From the NCBI RefSeq assembly GCF_008831285.2, contig NC_045146.1:11857289-11921288 (forward strand): 64,000 nucleotides of DNA. The letters are read 5' to 3'. Numbering within the stretch: the first letter of the stretch is position 1; every line of letters starts with the position of its first letter. Source of the DNA: Nymphaea colorata. Taxonomy: Eukaryota > Streptophyta > Magnoliopsida > Nymphaeales > Nymphaeaceae. The notes beneath the pieces were generated by a model, which saw only the letters and a list, made by a program, of their open reading frames with translations, searched no databases and was not told the DNA's origin. The translations under genes and the position numbers were made by a program. Positions 24,089 through 36,547 of the stretch are shown here, one piece after another.

Positions 24089-27000
24089 GAAGGGAGAGAG
24101 AGTAATGATAAAGTGCACCTAGGAACACCTACACAAGCTGAAAAAGAGTATTTTTCATGAACAGTTTCTTAGTGAAATAATAAAACCTCTAACAATAGTT
24201 TTGACAACAGAGGTGTAGCTACTCCAGGAGCACCTTTCAAGTTTTGAAACATAATATATATGAAGGCGACAAGTTAGGTACTACTGTATTAATCCCTAAG
24301 CTGTACTGCAGTTGAATATTGAAGTTTAGACACACATACTCTTAAGGGTCTTACAGTCAACAAGAAACTAACTTGATTAGCAGATTGGCATGGAAAACTC
24401 AGCAAATATATGACATAAGATGTCACTAGTTTCCCTGCTTTAAAATGGCATACAACTTATGCTACAGAATTACCTCCGTCTCAAATCTCCCATTTATTAG
24501 GTCAACAGCTTCTTTAAGCATAGAGACATCCACATCATCATCTGGAAGGGGTATAACCATATTGTCCAGCATTATGCGTGTCAATGAAGATTCCCTTTGT
24601 GCTGCATAATTTAATACTTCATTTACTTCTTCAATTGTCCTTGTCTCAATCTGCAGTAATAGAATATTCTTAAAATGAGCATGTAATGAATTTATTAGGT
24701 TAATCCATCTGAATTAAATTGAAACAAAACACTATGTGAAACATGATCCCTTCGTACCTTGAACAGCAAAATAGTAGCCATTACATGAGCAAATTTATCC
24801 ATTTCATGGTCAGAAAATTAAACTAAGAAATGAGGTGAATGAAGCATTTTCAGAAATATGGAAATGATTAAAAGAAATTTTTGTAACAGAGATTAGTTCG
24901 TAACTTCATACATACATGCTGCAAAATATGTGTGTGCATGCATACGAGGGAAAATATGGTGGTTCTTAACAATGTAATATATGGTGGCATTTGCTCTTGT
25001 TTTGTGGATCTAAGCACTAAATGTTGAGTTTACATGTACAGATGTGTTTACCATGATTTGTGCATGTTATAGCAGACTCAGGCACCTCCACTGTAGCATG
25101 AAGTTCAAATGTTGATGGAGCAGAATACAAATGGCCAATGATTCAGGAATATGGGTAGTAAAGAGTGGTTTAAAATACAACATCAAACCCTATTCAACAG
25201 TAGTGATGCTTCTCATGATAGACATCATTTGTACATTATTGTCAAGTCAGTGTTTCCTGATAGTTACATGGTATTACTAGGAAAAAGAAAAATTTACCTC
25301 CACACCCATTTGAAGCTTGTTACTTTCTATATACTCATCCACAGATCTAAGCGCACTTGCAACACCTCCAGCTATTGATATATGATTATCTTTGATCATG
25401 ACCATATCAAACAAGCCCATTCTGTGGTTCTTTCCACCACCAATCAGCACCTTGACATAATAAAACAAAAAACCAGCATAAGGCTACATGAAAATGAAAC
25501 AAATTCATAACTTACAGGGAAGGGAGATGATAAACACCGCCCACTTGTCCACCAAACGTAAACCAGGTGCAGTTTTCCGTGTCTCTAGAATACATGCAGG
25601 ACTTGCAGCATCAGCCATTGCCTTCAACGTCACCAAAACAAGCAGCAAAAACTATTATGAGGATGAAAGAAAAACTGACAAGTATGCGCATTTCATAACA
25701 TAGTGAACTGCACAAACTGGACAAGAACACCTAGAAGTGTTCCTGTTCTAAAACCCACCTAAGTCACCTGGTAACAGTTATAGAGAAACAGCATGTGAAA
25801 GCAAGAACTACTAAAACAAAGTGAAATAACTTTTTCTATATCATCCTCAACTTGCATTAATGTCTATCACCAAATTGAACAGTGTGCATGTGAACGGAAA
25901 GAAAATGAACATGAAAGAATTAAAGAAACTACTGCAGACATGAAGGAACTGTTGACCAGTCTCTCTATGCTTTAACACCTCTTCTCAAAGTGTGGTCAGA
26001 CTAGAGAGTGAACACTGGAAAATTGATAATAAACTTGACCAATCAATGGAAATAAAGTAGTGAATTTATGCATCGACATTGTTATCAAACATATGAAAGA
26101 AGCCAAAACCGACCTTTGTATGTGTGGCAATTCCACTCATTCTTTGCATAAAATTGAGCACAATTCTTTCTGCAATCAGTATACTATGAGCACCTCCTGT
26201 ACATGTAAACATTACAAAGTTTAAAGACGAACATTTTGCTTTTCCCAGTTAGGACTTGAGATTCAAATCCTCTCGAATGTGACTATAGACCTTACCCTGC
26301 ACTCGACCAAATTGTAAGCCTTTATGTATGCAGTCACCATCTCTTGCGTACCATTCAACCTAAACCAATTTTCCATAACCAAAACTTTTTATGCTCGTTA
26401 AAAAAAAAAGTCAAATAGCACATGCTACAGTTCACGATCGCTAAAAACAAGAAAGGATGCCCCGACAAGAAAAAAGATGTAACTTCTCCTACCTTTAATG
26501 AAGGATCAACTTCCTTGAAGATCATATCAGCAAGTGCAATTCCGGCAACAATTCCATCCTCCTTAGCTAAAAAATGTGCTTCCACCTTCTCAGTAATTGG
26601 GATGGTAGCCAAACAAGTTACATCTCCTAGACAAGGACAATGAACTTTTAGAAATAGGACATGCTATTATATCAAAAGCAAAAAGCCCTGCAACTCTTCA
26701 AGCTTCTTAACAACCAGAGGTTTTAAGTTTTAATCGCTTCTGCCAATCGATCTGTTTCATGAAAGGCAGCCTTAACGCCTTCATCACAGAGCAGTGAAAT
26801 AAAGTTGTGAGAAATGTGCTCGACACTACCTATATCGAAAAATTCATTATTATTTTACATTTCTGCCTGCGAAAGGAATGCCTTAACACCAACAATCTAG
26901 CAAAGCATGCGATAGGCAGCCGGAAGGAGCTTCACTTAACACCAGCGAAATGCCCGACACTGTTCGACACCATAACCATAATTGAGAGCTTTTTCCTGTT

Positions 27001-27378
27001 CTATTTTTCCTCTTAATTACTAGAATAAACGTATCAACTAGCTTTTCTTTATGAGAACAGATTCCTACTTCCCAAACCATATCAATCAATTGTCCAAAAC
27101 TGACCACTAAGTCTTGGCCACAAATTCTGAGGGTTAAGAAGGCATAGAAACGAAACCCGTCGACGCATATTATTCACAAGAAAAACAAGCACGCCGATCA
27201 TAAAACGCGAAATTTCACCGGAAAGAATGATGCAGAACAGAAATTCACCTCGATCACCGGCGTCTTCCGAAAGCGCAAGCCTTATGACAGCCTTAAGGTC
27301 GTAGGTGGGGTGAGAAGGAGGGGCTACCACCATGGGATCGACGGCGATTCTCGGGACCTCCTTGGTCAAGGAAGACAT
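23073..27378 (-). CDS. QPT: Quinolinate phosphoribosyltransferase (nicotinate-nucleotide pyrophosphorylase, carboxylating)
   Basis: Converts quinolinate and PRPP to nicotinate mononucleotide, the entry into NAD synthesis from aspartate. Nine exons: 27249-27378, 26493-26626, 26296-26359, 26114-26196, 25538-25621, 25298-25450, 24474-24650, 23860-23927 and 23073-23169, joining in frame to 329 residues. Family signatures in order are [92 protein letters not shown] and the end GRRTKRA. The donor after exon 5 (GTGTTT) is weak. The first ATG gives only about 20 residues before the conserved start, with no convincing plastid transit peptide, although plant QPT is usually plastidial. An in-frame stop lies upstream with no ATG between. 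Confidence 0.93.
24049..24104. repeat. TA/GA microsatellite in QPT intron
   Basis: TA steps followed by a GA run in the intron between QPT exons 7 and 8. Confidence 0.8.
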
Positions 27379-30030
27379 CGCGATTCCTCCTCTCCTAAAA
27401 CCCCAAAAGAAGGGGAGTCCAATAAAACAAGTGGTACGCCACAGAAGTGCAGAAGACGAAGAAGAAAGTCAAGAAGAAAGAAATCAAAGATTCCTTTAGG
27501 ACCTTCGGATAGGCAGAGACCGTGAGGGAGATGTGCAGTGAAAGATACTCGATTTACGATAGCCAATCGCCACAGGTGATGGGTACTTCAGCATGGTCAC
27601 CGCCGCTCCACCGACAACTTCCGGAGCAGCGGGCTATGAGCCTACGATCGTTATCAAGCGCCTGCCAAATGATGAGCATCACCGGAGTTTGAGCTACTGA
27701 AGTGAGCTTGAATGCTGTGCAGCGCATTGCTTCCGCACTTTTCCCAGCCCTATTTGTAGGATACAATTTCCGCACTTTGGCTTCCACCTTTGTCATGTTT
27801 TCCATCTTAGAGTGTGAAATTGATCCAGACCCCGGGATTCCCCAAGGTCGACTACCCAAAACCTGTTACAGGTGCGAAGGTGAAAAATGAATTGACATAT
27901 GAATTCAGTGCTCCCGAAAAAATTTTGATACGTTTTGTGGACATTGCTTCCCGAATGATCAAGTCTTTATTTGTGTCCTTTTTATTGGCAATCAAATTCT
28001 CAAGCATCAACCATCAATTATATGCTTCGTGATTGAATTCACGTTTTCTTTGATAAAGGGCTAAGGGCGTGTTTAGTTGCATGCCCAAAAACGGTGTTAT
28101 GGGAAAACGACATTTTCATGTTTGAGTGACAAACCTGGGGTAGGGGCTCAGGTTTTTCACTCAAAATCGCCCGACAAGTTTCTACATATTTTACTTTGTT
28201 GGCTCTCAAATAACACAATGCATTTTTGCCTACCTTTTCCTTGGCTCTAAAATAAAACAACACACAACTTCGTTATTACATATGCAGTTTTGCCTGCATG
28301 AGTAACTGCGCTATTACACATGCAGCTGCGTTGCCTATCATAATCAAGTTGCATGCAAGCGTTCCGTTGATTCTGCAATTACTGTGCTCAAAATCGACTT
28401 CAACTTCAAATCCTTATCATTTCTAAGCAGTCATGATTGTGTTTTATTTACAACAAGCCTATATATATATATATATATTAATGAGCAAAGGTAGATATAG
28501 ATGAGATACACCAGCCACTATTAGTTTGTTTTTAACTTACAAAACAAATATTATTTTTTAACTAATTATAATCCCACGTTTAATTTTTGTCATATTTAAT
28601 GAGATACGCCAACATATTTTTCAAATCAATGTTTCCACAGTCCTTTTTCTCTTTTTCTTTGTCTACTTGTATAATTTAGTTCCTACGTTGCACTGTTTTT
28701 TGTTTTTTGTTTTTGAATAAAAGATATAACTTAAAATTACTTAAATTTGATTTGAAAATTAAAATTGAAATATAAACCACGTCTGCCCTTCATTGTTTCG
28801 GCAAAGGGGCCAACGCAATTGGTATGGGTAGGTTCGGAATGATATTAATAACATTGGTCTATACTCACTTCAATAATTTAACTTTGTCATTTGGTTATTA
28901 TTTCGTTTATGCTTAAGATTTGGTTTTGCATTAGATCCAACCTTAAATTCCACATAAATCCAGATTAAAATTTTGATTCCTTGCAAATGTTGTGGATATA
29001 AATTCAAATCTAGTGAGGCACACTGCGTGTTTATGTAATTCATAACTGTTGCCATTCCGTAGCTCAATCTGTAGCCTGATCCAAGTCCACAACAAGAACC
29101 ATTTTGGATTAGCAAGACAGCAACGTTTGTGTCCTATACTAGGAAATCTGCATGACGGAATGGATCTTAATCGAAAGGGATCATGATGAACTCAAATCTT
29201 ATCCATAAATGCGTAAAAGTTTGGGCACTTTCCAAAGACAACCAAGATAAAGCTGACCCACCTGATATTTGGATATCCAGTTAAAAAATAACATGAAATA
29301 CGAAACTACTTATGGTGACTTTAGATTTGATTTTTTGTTTTGTTTGGTAAGGAAATTGATGAGTACAGATTAGCTATCCTCCTCACCGATCTACTCAGTT
29401 GGTGTGGAATCTCTCCTCGCCAATGTTTTCAAAATCGGCTTGAATCGATCGATTTAAATCAAATTAGGGGACAAACTGATTCAATTTCATGACCAATTCA
29501 TGAGTGTCAACTTTCAATTATATTTTAAAATGTTTTGAGACTTTTTATTTTAATAACTGTTCGTTCATTCTTCCTAAATTTTGCCACCTCCTTAAATTCA
29601 CATGCTAATGAGCTTGTCTTAGCTGTGCAGATGTTGAAACTTGGGCTAGTCAATGACCAATCACAATCACCGGCACGAAAATGTTTCGTACAAAATTGAA
29701 GCCAATTTCAGAAAATCCCAAGTTCATCCAGAAGAAGCTCTAGATATATTCTGAATCTGAATTACAAAAAAAAAAAGTTTTTTTTTCTCAAAGCTCATCT
29801 ATTTCTCTAAGCCTTTAAGGCCCATCTGTCACCACAAAAATTTGCATCCCACGAGAGGCATGGGCTCGGAGCCCACCAATCAGATCCATCACAGATTCAC
29901 GTCACAACTCTGTAGCTCTGGGCTTCTTGGCGGAGAAAGAGAGAGAGGGAGAGGTGGGCGTACCGCCACACTTCTCCATGCCTCGTTTGATTAGTATTTC
30001 AATTCCCCAGGTCGTATTCCCGAGGAGACA
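27379..30030. other. Intergenic between divergent QPT and Nudix genes
   Basis: No gene recognised. At 28068 a 'gggcgtgtttagttgcatg' start follows TAA, typical of a Harbinger-type or hAT MITE terminus, but I could not find the matching right end. A TA run lies at 28459-28479. The region to the right contains the Nudix promoter. Many short ORFs show no protein character. Confidence 0.45.
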
Positions 30031-33000
30031 ATGATTAGGTATTTGCAGCTCGGGGTCTCCCTCTCCCCTCTTCAAAAGTGGAAGACCCATCTGCTCGTCT
30101 CCTCCCTGTTGGTACCATCTACTTCCTCGGCTGCGTCACATCTTGGGCTCTTCTCGCCTCCCCTTTTGCCTCTGAACAGGCGTTACTACAGGCACCATCC
30201 GTTACAGATGTCTTCCAGCTTCTCCCCATCGAATCATGACTCCGATATCGCCTCCTCCTCTTCTTCGTCTTCTTCCACCATCCTGACACCACCAATGGTA
30301 ACTTCTTATTAAAAAAAAATTCTTTTCTATTATGTGTAGGACTCTATGTAATTCACTTTATATTTCTGCGTTTGGGTTATCGATAGTTGGGATTCTTCGT
30401 TTCTGTGCTAGATGGTCCAGTTTAAGTGCCACGGTCTCCCTTGAGTCTTCTAACTGTTGACCCTTTGTGGTTGAGGAGATTTCTGTTTATATTAAACAAA
30501 TTAGTCGACGGGGTTTTTGTTTTTATGTCAGAAGGCCTTTTACAGGGTTTAAACTTAGACCTGAAATAGGTTGACTGTTCTTGTTTCGTCTTCCTCATCC
30601 ATTTCTTTGTTGGCTTCTGCTCTTAGTCATTGCTGTTATCATCATCCTTGGATGGTCACTTTTTTATAATAAATCGCGGAAGATTGCTTGAATGACAGGG
30701 TTTCCCGCGTAGATCTGTAACGTTGCAGAGCTCTTCTGTAAAAGCTCATAAATGTAATTGCTAACTTCTTGTATTACATGCGCCGATCGTGAATGTTGTG
30801 ACATGAAAGTAGAACTGGGGTGTTTAACGACATTTTCATGAATTGAAACTCTAATTGGTGAATTCATACTTGTAGCTACTTAAGCCGGGTTTTTGGTCAG
30901 TCATGACAAAATAACTGGTTGCTGCCACATCTTCACAAGCTTAAATTCTAATCGGTGTATCTACCCATTTAGGTACACAAGCCAAAGACTAAATTTTGTC
31001 AATCATGTGGAGGCCAAACTAAGCTTGTGGTGCCTGAAGGTGAAGAGAAGCTCAGAGCTGTTTGCACTCTCTGCAATAAAATTTACTATGAAAACCCAAA
31101 GATGGTAAGAAAGTTATTCAAACGATTGATATCTAACTTTTTGGTTTATCTCTGATCTTATGGTGCTTGTTATCCGTTTTGTTTTCCTTGTTCTGGTGAT
31201 TCTGTTATCGGTTTGTTATTTGTTCTCTTAAGAGTGGCAAAATAAATTCCACTTGATCCTTTTTGCTCCATCGAGTGGATAAACCTATTTGTTCTTCAAA
31301 AACGTAACTGATAACTTTGCTCTTACTTTGTTGGTGATAATCTAGGTTGTTGGCTGCTTAGTTGAACATAATAATAAAGTTTTGCTCTGCAGACGGAAGA
31401 TTGAACCATCATATGGGCTTTGGTATGTGTCATTTTTTCTGATTCTCTTTTGTGCTTCTCGGTCTCCTGCTGCTGCATTTTCTGATTCTTGTTTCCTTCA
31501 GCTGGAAGCACAGTGACTTATGCAATTTGATGGACTTCTTGTTAGCACCATATGTTCCTTGATTGACATGGACTGAATTATAGTTTTCATGAATAATGTT
31601 GGTACACAATTTCTCCGTTGTTTTTTGAGTACGTGTGCAAGAATGATGGTTCATTTACATGCCCGTGCAAATTGCGGCTCAACCTATTTACCAGAAATTA
31701 ATGCCTCACGGAAGATATTCCCAACTCCCTTACAATCTTCTTGTCACATTAGCATTGATATTTTGTGATTCTACTTGAACCTTTGCACCATCTTGTTTTC
31801 CTTTCTGCATTTTAGATCCTTCAGCAGGACTTCTATTCCTCTACTGGCTCCTTGAGATATTGTTTTGGAAAAAAATTGAGATGCTGACAGCAATGAGAAA
31901 CCAAGTCAAATTGCAAGCATTCCAGGTTGAACTTCAGAAGAAGCTTTAGCTCCATGAGAAGGAGATTGGAGGCACTGATATAGCTTTTATTGCTCAAATT
32001 GAAAACACTGAAAATTTATTAGTTTTACTTTCAAAACCCAAGCAAGTACATTAATGTCTGCTCAATATGTGAACTCTGTGCATTCAATTAAGCCCCTCTA
32101 TATGTGGAAAACCTAAGATTCACAATGAAGTGAAAATTTGACTTCATTCCAATCCTCTTTGAGTACAGTTCTTTGTGCTTCTTGTTCCTGGCCTCTATGG
32201 TTTGGAAAGCGCACTTGCTTTCCTTGCTTTCTGTTCCTTGACAAAATAAAGAGATAAAAAAAATTTACTGAAAGAACACTTCAGAAGGACCTACAGACTG
32301 ATCCTTCTTAAAATTCATAATTAGATTCCCTTATGCATGTCATGAAATTTGTAATGGATTCTAATAACATCTTTGGCAGGACACTTCCTGCAGGGTACAT
32401 GGAACTTGGTGAATCAGCAGCAGAGGGGGCGGCTAGAGAAACACTGGAGGAAGCATGTGCTGAAGTGGAAGTGGTCTCACCATTTGCCCAATTAGACATT
32501 CCTCTTATTGGCCAAGTAGGGAATGCATTGCTTTCTGGTGAACAAAATTTCCCTTTTCACTTATTTGCTAAAAATGTTTCACTACCTTTGGTGTCATATG
32601 CAGTACAGAGCTACATCATCTTCCACGCAAAATTGAAGAAACCACATTTTTCTCCAGGACCTGAGTCACTTGAATGTGCATTATTTGACCTCCATGATAT
32701 ACCATACGATTCACTTGCTTTCTCTTCAGTTTACGTTACTCTGAAAATGGTAAAGCGCAGGTTCTTTATGTGATTATCTTATTTTAATATATTTGATTAC
32801 TTTTGGTTTACTATTCTGGCTTTTATTACATTTTTTGCTGCTATATTTTGTTGTCCACTGATTCTACTAAAAGTAATCTGTTATATTATCCTGCTTCTAG
32901 ATTTTGCATATCTGTGCTTGCTTATGAAACTTAAGTTGTACCTCATGCTTAAGCCATTTGGTGGATTTAATTTCAACACTTAGGCTTGCCTCAATTTTAT

Positions 33001-34136
33001 GCACTGACTTAATTCAAGCTAATGAATTTTTGGTTGAAATAATCATCTGCCAACTAATTAATGCATTGTAAAGAAATACCTATATCCTCTATGATTTGGC
33101 AGTAATGGCTTCCTAAGTAATTTTTTTGTTTCAGTATGCTGATGATATCAAGAATGGAAAGATCAAGTTTCACTATTGCACCATAAATAAGAGGTAAAGT
33201 TTGTCTTTAGAGTTTTCTTTTACTTTGACAACTTTTAGTTTTCAAAGTTGTTGCAGTATCTTACCCTTAGCCCGGCATGGTATTCATGCTCTGCTGATAT
33301 TTCATACAGCTGTTGTACCTGCTCGGAAGTTTAGTTTGCTTGTAATCTCTTAAGTGTAAGAATGTAAGATATTTCACAGCTGCTAAATCTAATATTTCCT
33401 TTGAGTGTTGAAAAATTTAGGGTTATTTAGGAGCCCAGATGTTAGCACTCATCAAGTGGTTAATAAACATAGAATATCCACTGGGATTTCTAGGTTTCTT
33501 GGGGTTTTTTTTTATTGGGCTTGGACTGGTTGGCATGTGGTGTAACAAGTTGCATATTAATAAAGAGTTCATGCCACTCTATAACATGCCTAGAGGTGGC
33601 AGGAGTGTGTCGCTTCTCTAATATGAGAACCAGATTCTGCAAGCATGCTCTAGATGCTAGAGAATGTGGTAAATCCAAAATGTTAATACATATCTGCATT
33701 ACGATGTCTTTCCCTTTTGAGTTAGCATTAACTGCTAATATACCCAACTGTTTTCTTTTGGAAATGAAATATGAGTTATCTAGGTTCAGCCTGCAATACG
33801 AAAAGGTGGGTTTTTTGCTTCAGCAGACTAGTCCTTGGGATTCATTGTGTCGGATGCACAAGTTGGATGTGATGGAGAATTTCATAGTTCTCAGTTTAGT
33901 CTGATATTTTATTTCACAAGTTTCTTCAAATTGAATGATGCCTTCTGGTTAAGAAAAAATTCACGGTTTTTTTTCGCACAAGACAGAATTGTAATGTTAT
34001 TTCTCTTCATTCACTGGAAATAACAGTATCTCTAGCTCATTCTGGGCACATTTCTATGGTCAATTTGGTTTTCAGGCCAGGTGCAAGTCCATCGGATACA
34101 CAAAGCTTTGCAGTCTGCAACCATTTATGCATGTAA
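30031..34136 (+). CDS. NUDT23: Nudix hydrolase 23-type (plastid FAD/ADP-ribose pyrophosphatase)
   Basis: Seven exons: 30031-30297, 30973-31104, 31346-31422, 32380-32515, 32609-32749, 33135-33193 and 34076-34136, joining in frame to 290 residues. Residues 1 to about 85 are Ser-rich and basic, suiting a plastid transit peptide. A zinc-ribbon-like segment follows (Cys98, Cys101, Cys120, Cys123), then the Nudix domain from MVVGC. The Nudix box begins at Gly164 ([10 protein letters not shown]) and runs through RETLEE. The tail ([17 protein letters not shown]) matches the Arabidopsis NUDX23 C-terminus as I recall it. By family knowledge it hydrolyses FAD, adjusting flavin levels. Oddity: the Gly normally ending the box (EEAG) is Cys185 (EEAC, codon TGT). 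Confidence 0.92.
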
Positions 34137-34526
34137 ATTAATTTTGCTACCGGTGTTATGGTGGAGATCTATAGCAAGGATGGTCAGCTCTGACACGTGC
34201 ATTTGATCGTTAGTTCAGTAACCTGCAGGCTTACCATGATGAGATGTTGGAAGTTTTTCTATTGGTCTCCGGCACAAAATTAGGTAGCTTTTGCCAGAAC
34301 GTTGACTTTTTTTTTCCTTGATTCTGTAAGTACTTGCACCAAAATACAGCATTCACATGGCTTCTTTGCAGTATACTGGCTTTCAGGGAGTTATTAGACG
34401 TGGCTTCACTTTGGTTTTGGTATAAGCATTTACTTGTGCTCTTCCATTTCTATGTTCTGTTGGGTGGAGAATCTTCTTTAGTAATTCCTCTGTCAATGCA
34501 TTGACGCTGTCCCTGGTTCCGGTTGA
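34137..34526. other. Nudix 3' flank
   Basis: Likely 3' UTR and intergenic sequence. No gene seen. Confidence 0.4.
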
Positions 34527-34919
34527 ATGTTTGTGTCAAAGCCCAACACTCGTTTGCTTTATGTTGATGACTGCCTATCAACCTCCTACGTTCAAACCTG
34601 TGAATCTACAATTGAGAGAGGTTTCGCTTATTTGGATTCTCTTACGTCCAACAACGCTTTCAGGATAGAGCGTGAAGAGTGGGAGGAGCCTGATAATATC
34701 CAGGGTAAACCCTGGTATAGGGTAGTCATAAATGGTACAGGCCTCGCTTTGTCAAAGTTTACAGTTGAACAAAGCAAGGTTTGTTCTGAGGGCCTGAATA
34801 ACATGCCATGGGTCCCTCCTCACAGATCAAACATGATCAGAGTCTGCCTTGGCAAAACCGATAACAAGTACTTTAAAATCGGGAAACCTGGATTTTGTAT
34901 ACTTTTTTACTTATACTGA
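34527..34919 (+). CDS. Unrecognised 130-residue ORF
   Basis: Begins MFVSKPNTRLLYVDDC and ends CILFYLY. It is uninterrupted and has a balanced composition with Trp-containing stretches (EREEWEEPDN, GKPWYRVVINGTG, MPWVPPHRS), unlike the low-complexity ORFs around it. It lies 390 bases after the Nudix stop, on the same strand. I do not recognise a family. It might be a remnant of a larger gene, an exon of an unseen gene, or chance. YVDD also occurs in reverse transcriptases, but nothing else here fits one. Confidence 0.35.
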   Translation: MFVSKPNTRLLYVDDCLSTSYVQTCESTIERGFAYLDSLTSNNAFRIEREEWEEPDNIQGKPWYRVVINGTGLALSKFTVEQSKVCSEGLNNMPWVPPHRSNMIRVCLGKTDNKYFKIGKPGFCILFYLY

Positions 34920-36080
34920 GCTGAGGATAAAGAAATAAGGTATTGTTAGGCTGTCATGTTCAGCAGGTCCGACTGTACTTGACCTTGTTACTTCGTTGTG
35001 CCTCTGTCTTCATGTGGCGAATACCAGTGAGGAAGGGAAACCGTGAGCAATTCTGAATGTGTCAAACTAGCCGACCCAAGATGGTCCCTGTTTAAGATGT
35101 CTGGTTATGTTGATTCTTGGTATAGAGCTCTTGGTTTTCTATCTATCTTTGATTCAACTGTGCATTTGCCTGCGCAAAGTAATCGCTAAGAAATTTCTAG
35201 GCAGGAACTAACAGTGAGATTTCATACTTGTGCATGTTCTCTTGTCAAGGTAACCGTGTAGATGTGGTGTTCAACGATCAATACTTAAGGATTAGATCTT
35301 GCATTAATTTTTTCTTCTTCTTTTTCTCTTTTTTCTGATAAGTGATTAACAGTGACAATAAACTCCTGTGCATACTTCAAAGAAAAAGATTTGATAGATC
35401 CTGGCTTTTGCTGTTCTAGGGTTTAAACCATGGAGATCACATCTGTGTGGTTTCTCTGATTGGAAGCACATAGAACTTGCGTTTAATTGAGACAGTAATA
35501 GTACTTTCATGATCTAATCCCTGTTTCAGTGGTGGCCAGCACCCAAGGACATCAAATGGTACTTTAGGGGACAACATCCAATGATCTCATAGCTTGACTT
35601 CTTTAATATATATGCTTCATATGTGAAATTAAATAGGAATATGGGTATGCAAATGACTCAAAACAAAATTGACTTAGTCATCAACTGAATTTTTTATTTG
35701 AACGGACACGTCTACCCATGCCTGAGCCAATCAGCACCTCCCAAGGAAAGATTTCGTATGAGAGCGAACGTTTCCCCTATTTCACCATAGAGGTAGTTTT
35801 GTTTTTTAAAACAAGAAATTGCTGTTTCAAATTCTATTTTTACCCTTAAAGAGGGAGGGGGGGGCCTTAGATTATCTTCAGGGGTATTTTCGACATTTCA
35901 CGCTTTGAACGCAGCCCCCAGTTAGAAGCCTAACATGTATCCTGTCATGCTTTTTTTTTTTTTTTTTTCATGGTCATGCGGAAAAGGACTCGACTTTCTT
36001 GCTAGCTGGACATTTTTCTTGGCAGGTATTTACCTGAAATAAGCCTGCAAATAAAAAAGCGGAAAAGTGGCTCTTAATTG
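34920..36080. other. Intergenic
   Basis: No gene seen. Contains G-rich (about 35854-35863) and T-rich (about 35951-35968) homopolymer stretches shortly before the transposon at 36084. Confidence 0.5.
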
Positions 36081-36230
36081 TAAGGCCACGTTTGATGGCC
36101 AGGAAAAATACTGTTCATCGAGGGTTTTTTTTCTTTTTTGTACGGTTTCAACCGATTTCAACGAGCGCCATCAAACGGTGCTAAAATCCCCCCGCTCAAA
36201 ACTCGTTTCCAGGGTAAATTTACCCTGGAA

Positions 36231-36260
36231 AAAAGTCGGACCCTCACGGGTCCGACTTTT
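36231..36260. repeat. Perfect hairpin inside the Harbinger-type element
   Basis: A 13-base stem (AAAAGTCGGACCC) and its complement are separated by a four-base TCAC loop; flanking A/T bases extend the pairing by about two. A separate perfect 20-base palindrome lies at 36209-36228. Subterminal hairpins are common in non-autonomous DNA elements. Confidence 0.85.
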
Positions 36261-36547
36261 TTTTGGGGATAATTTTTTTGCCCGTTAGGGCTTCTTCCAG
36301 CGCTCCTCTCCCTCGCGACCGCTTCCACACAGGCAAATGTCGCCGTTCGCTGCTGCCGAAGCTCTCGCCTCTTGCCTGCCGACCCATCACTGTCGTCGCC
36401 ACTAGTCGGTGCTGCCTCTGCCCTCCCCTGAAATTTCCCTCCCCTGATTCAATGGTTCCTTGACTGCTTGCGGTTGCTGCTGCCATCGCCACTCGCTGGT
36501 GTTATCGCCACCACCGTCGCCCTTCACTGCGAAAATTCGGGGCTGTT

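Noticed and set aside
28068-28380. Complete MITE starting at the 'gggcgtgttt' motif
   Set aside because: Only one plausible terminus found; no matching inverted end seen.
34548-34575. YVDD motif suggesting a reverse transcriptase
   Set aside because: No other reverse-transcriptase motif, no flanking terminal repeats, and the rest of the ORF does not fit.
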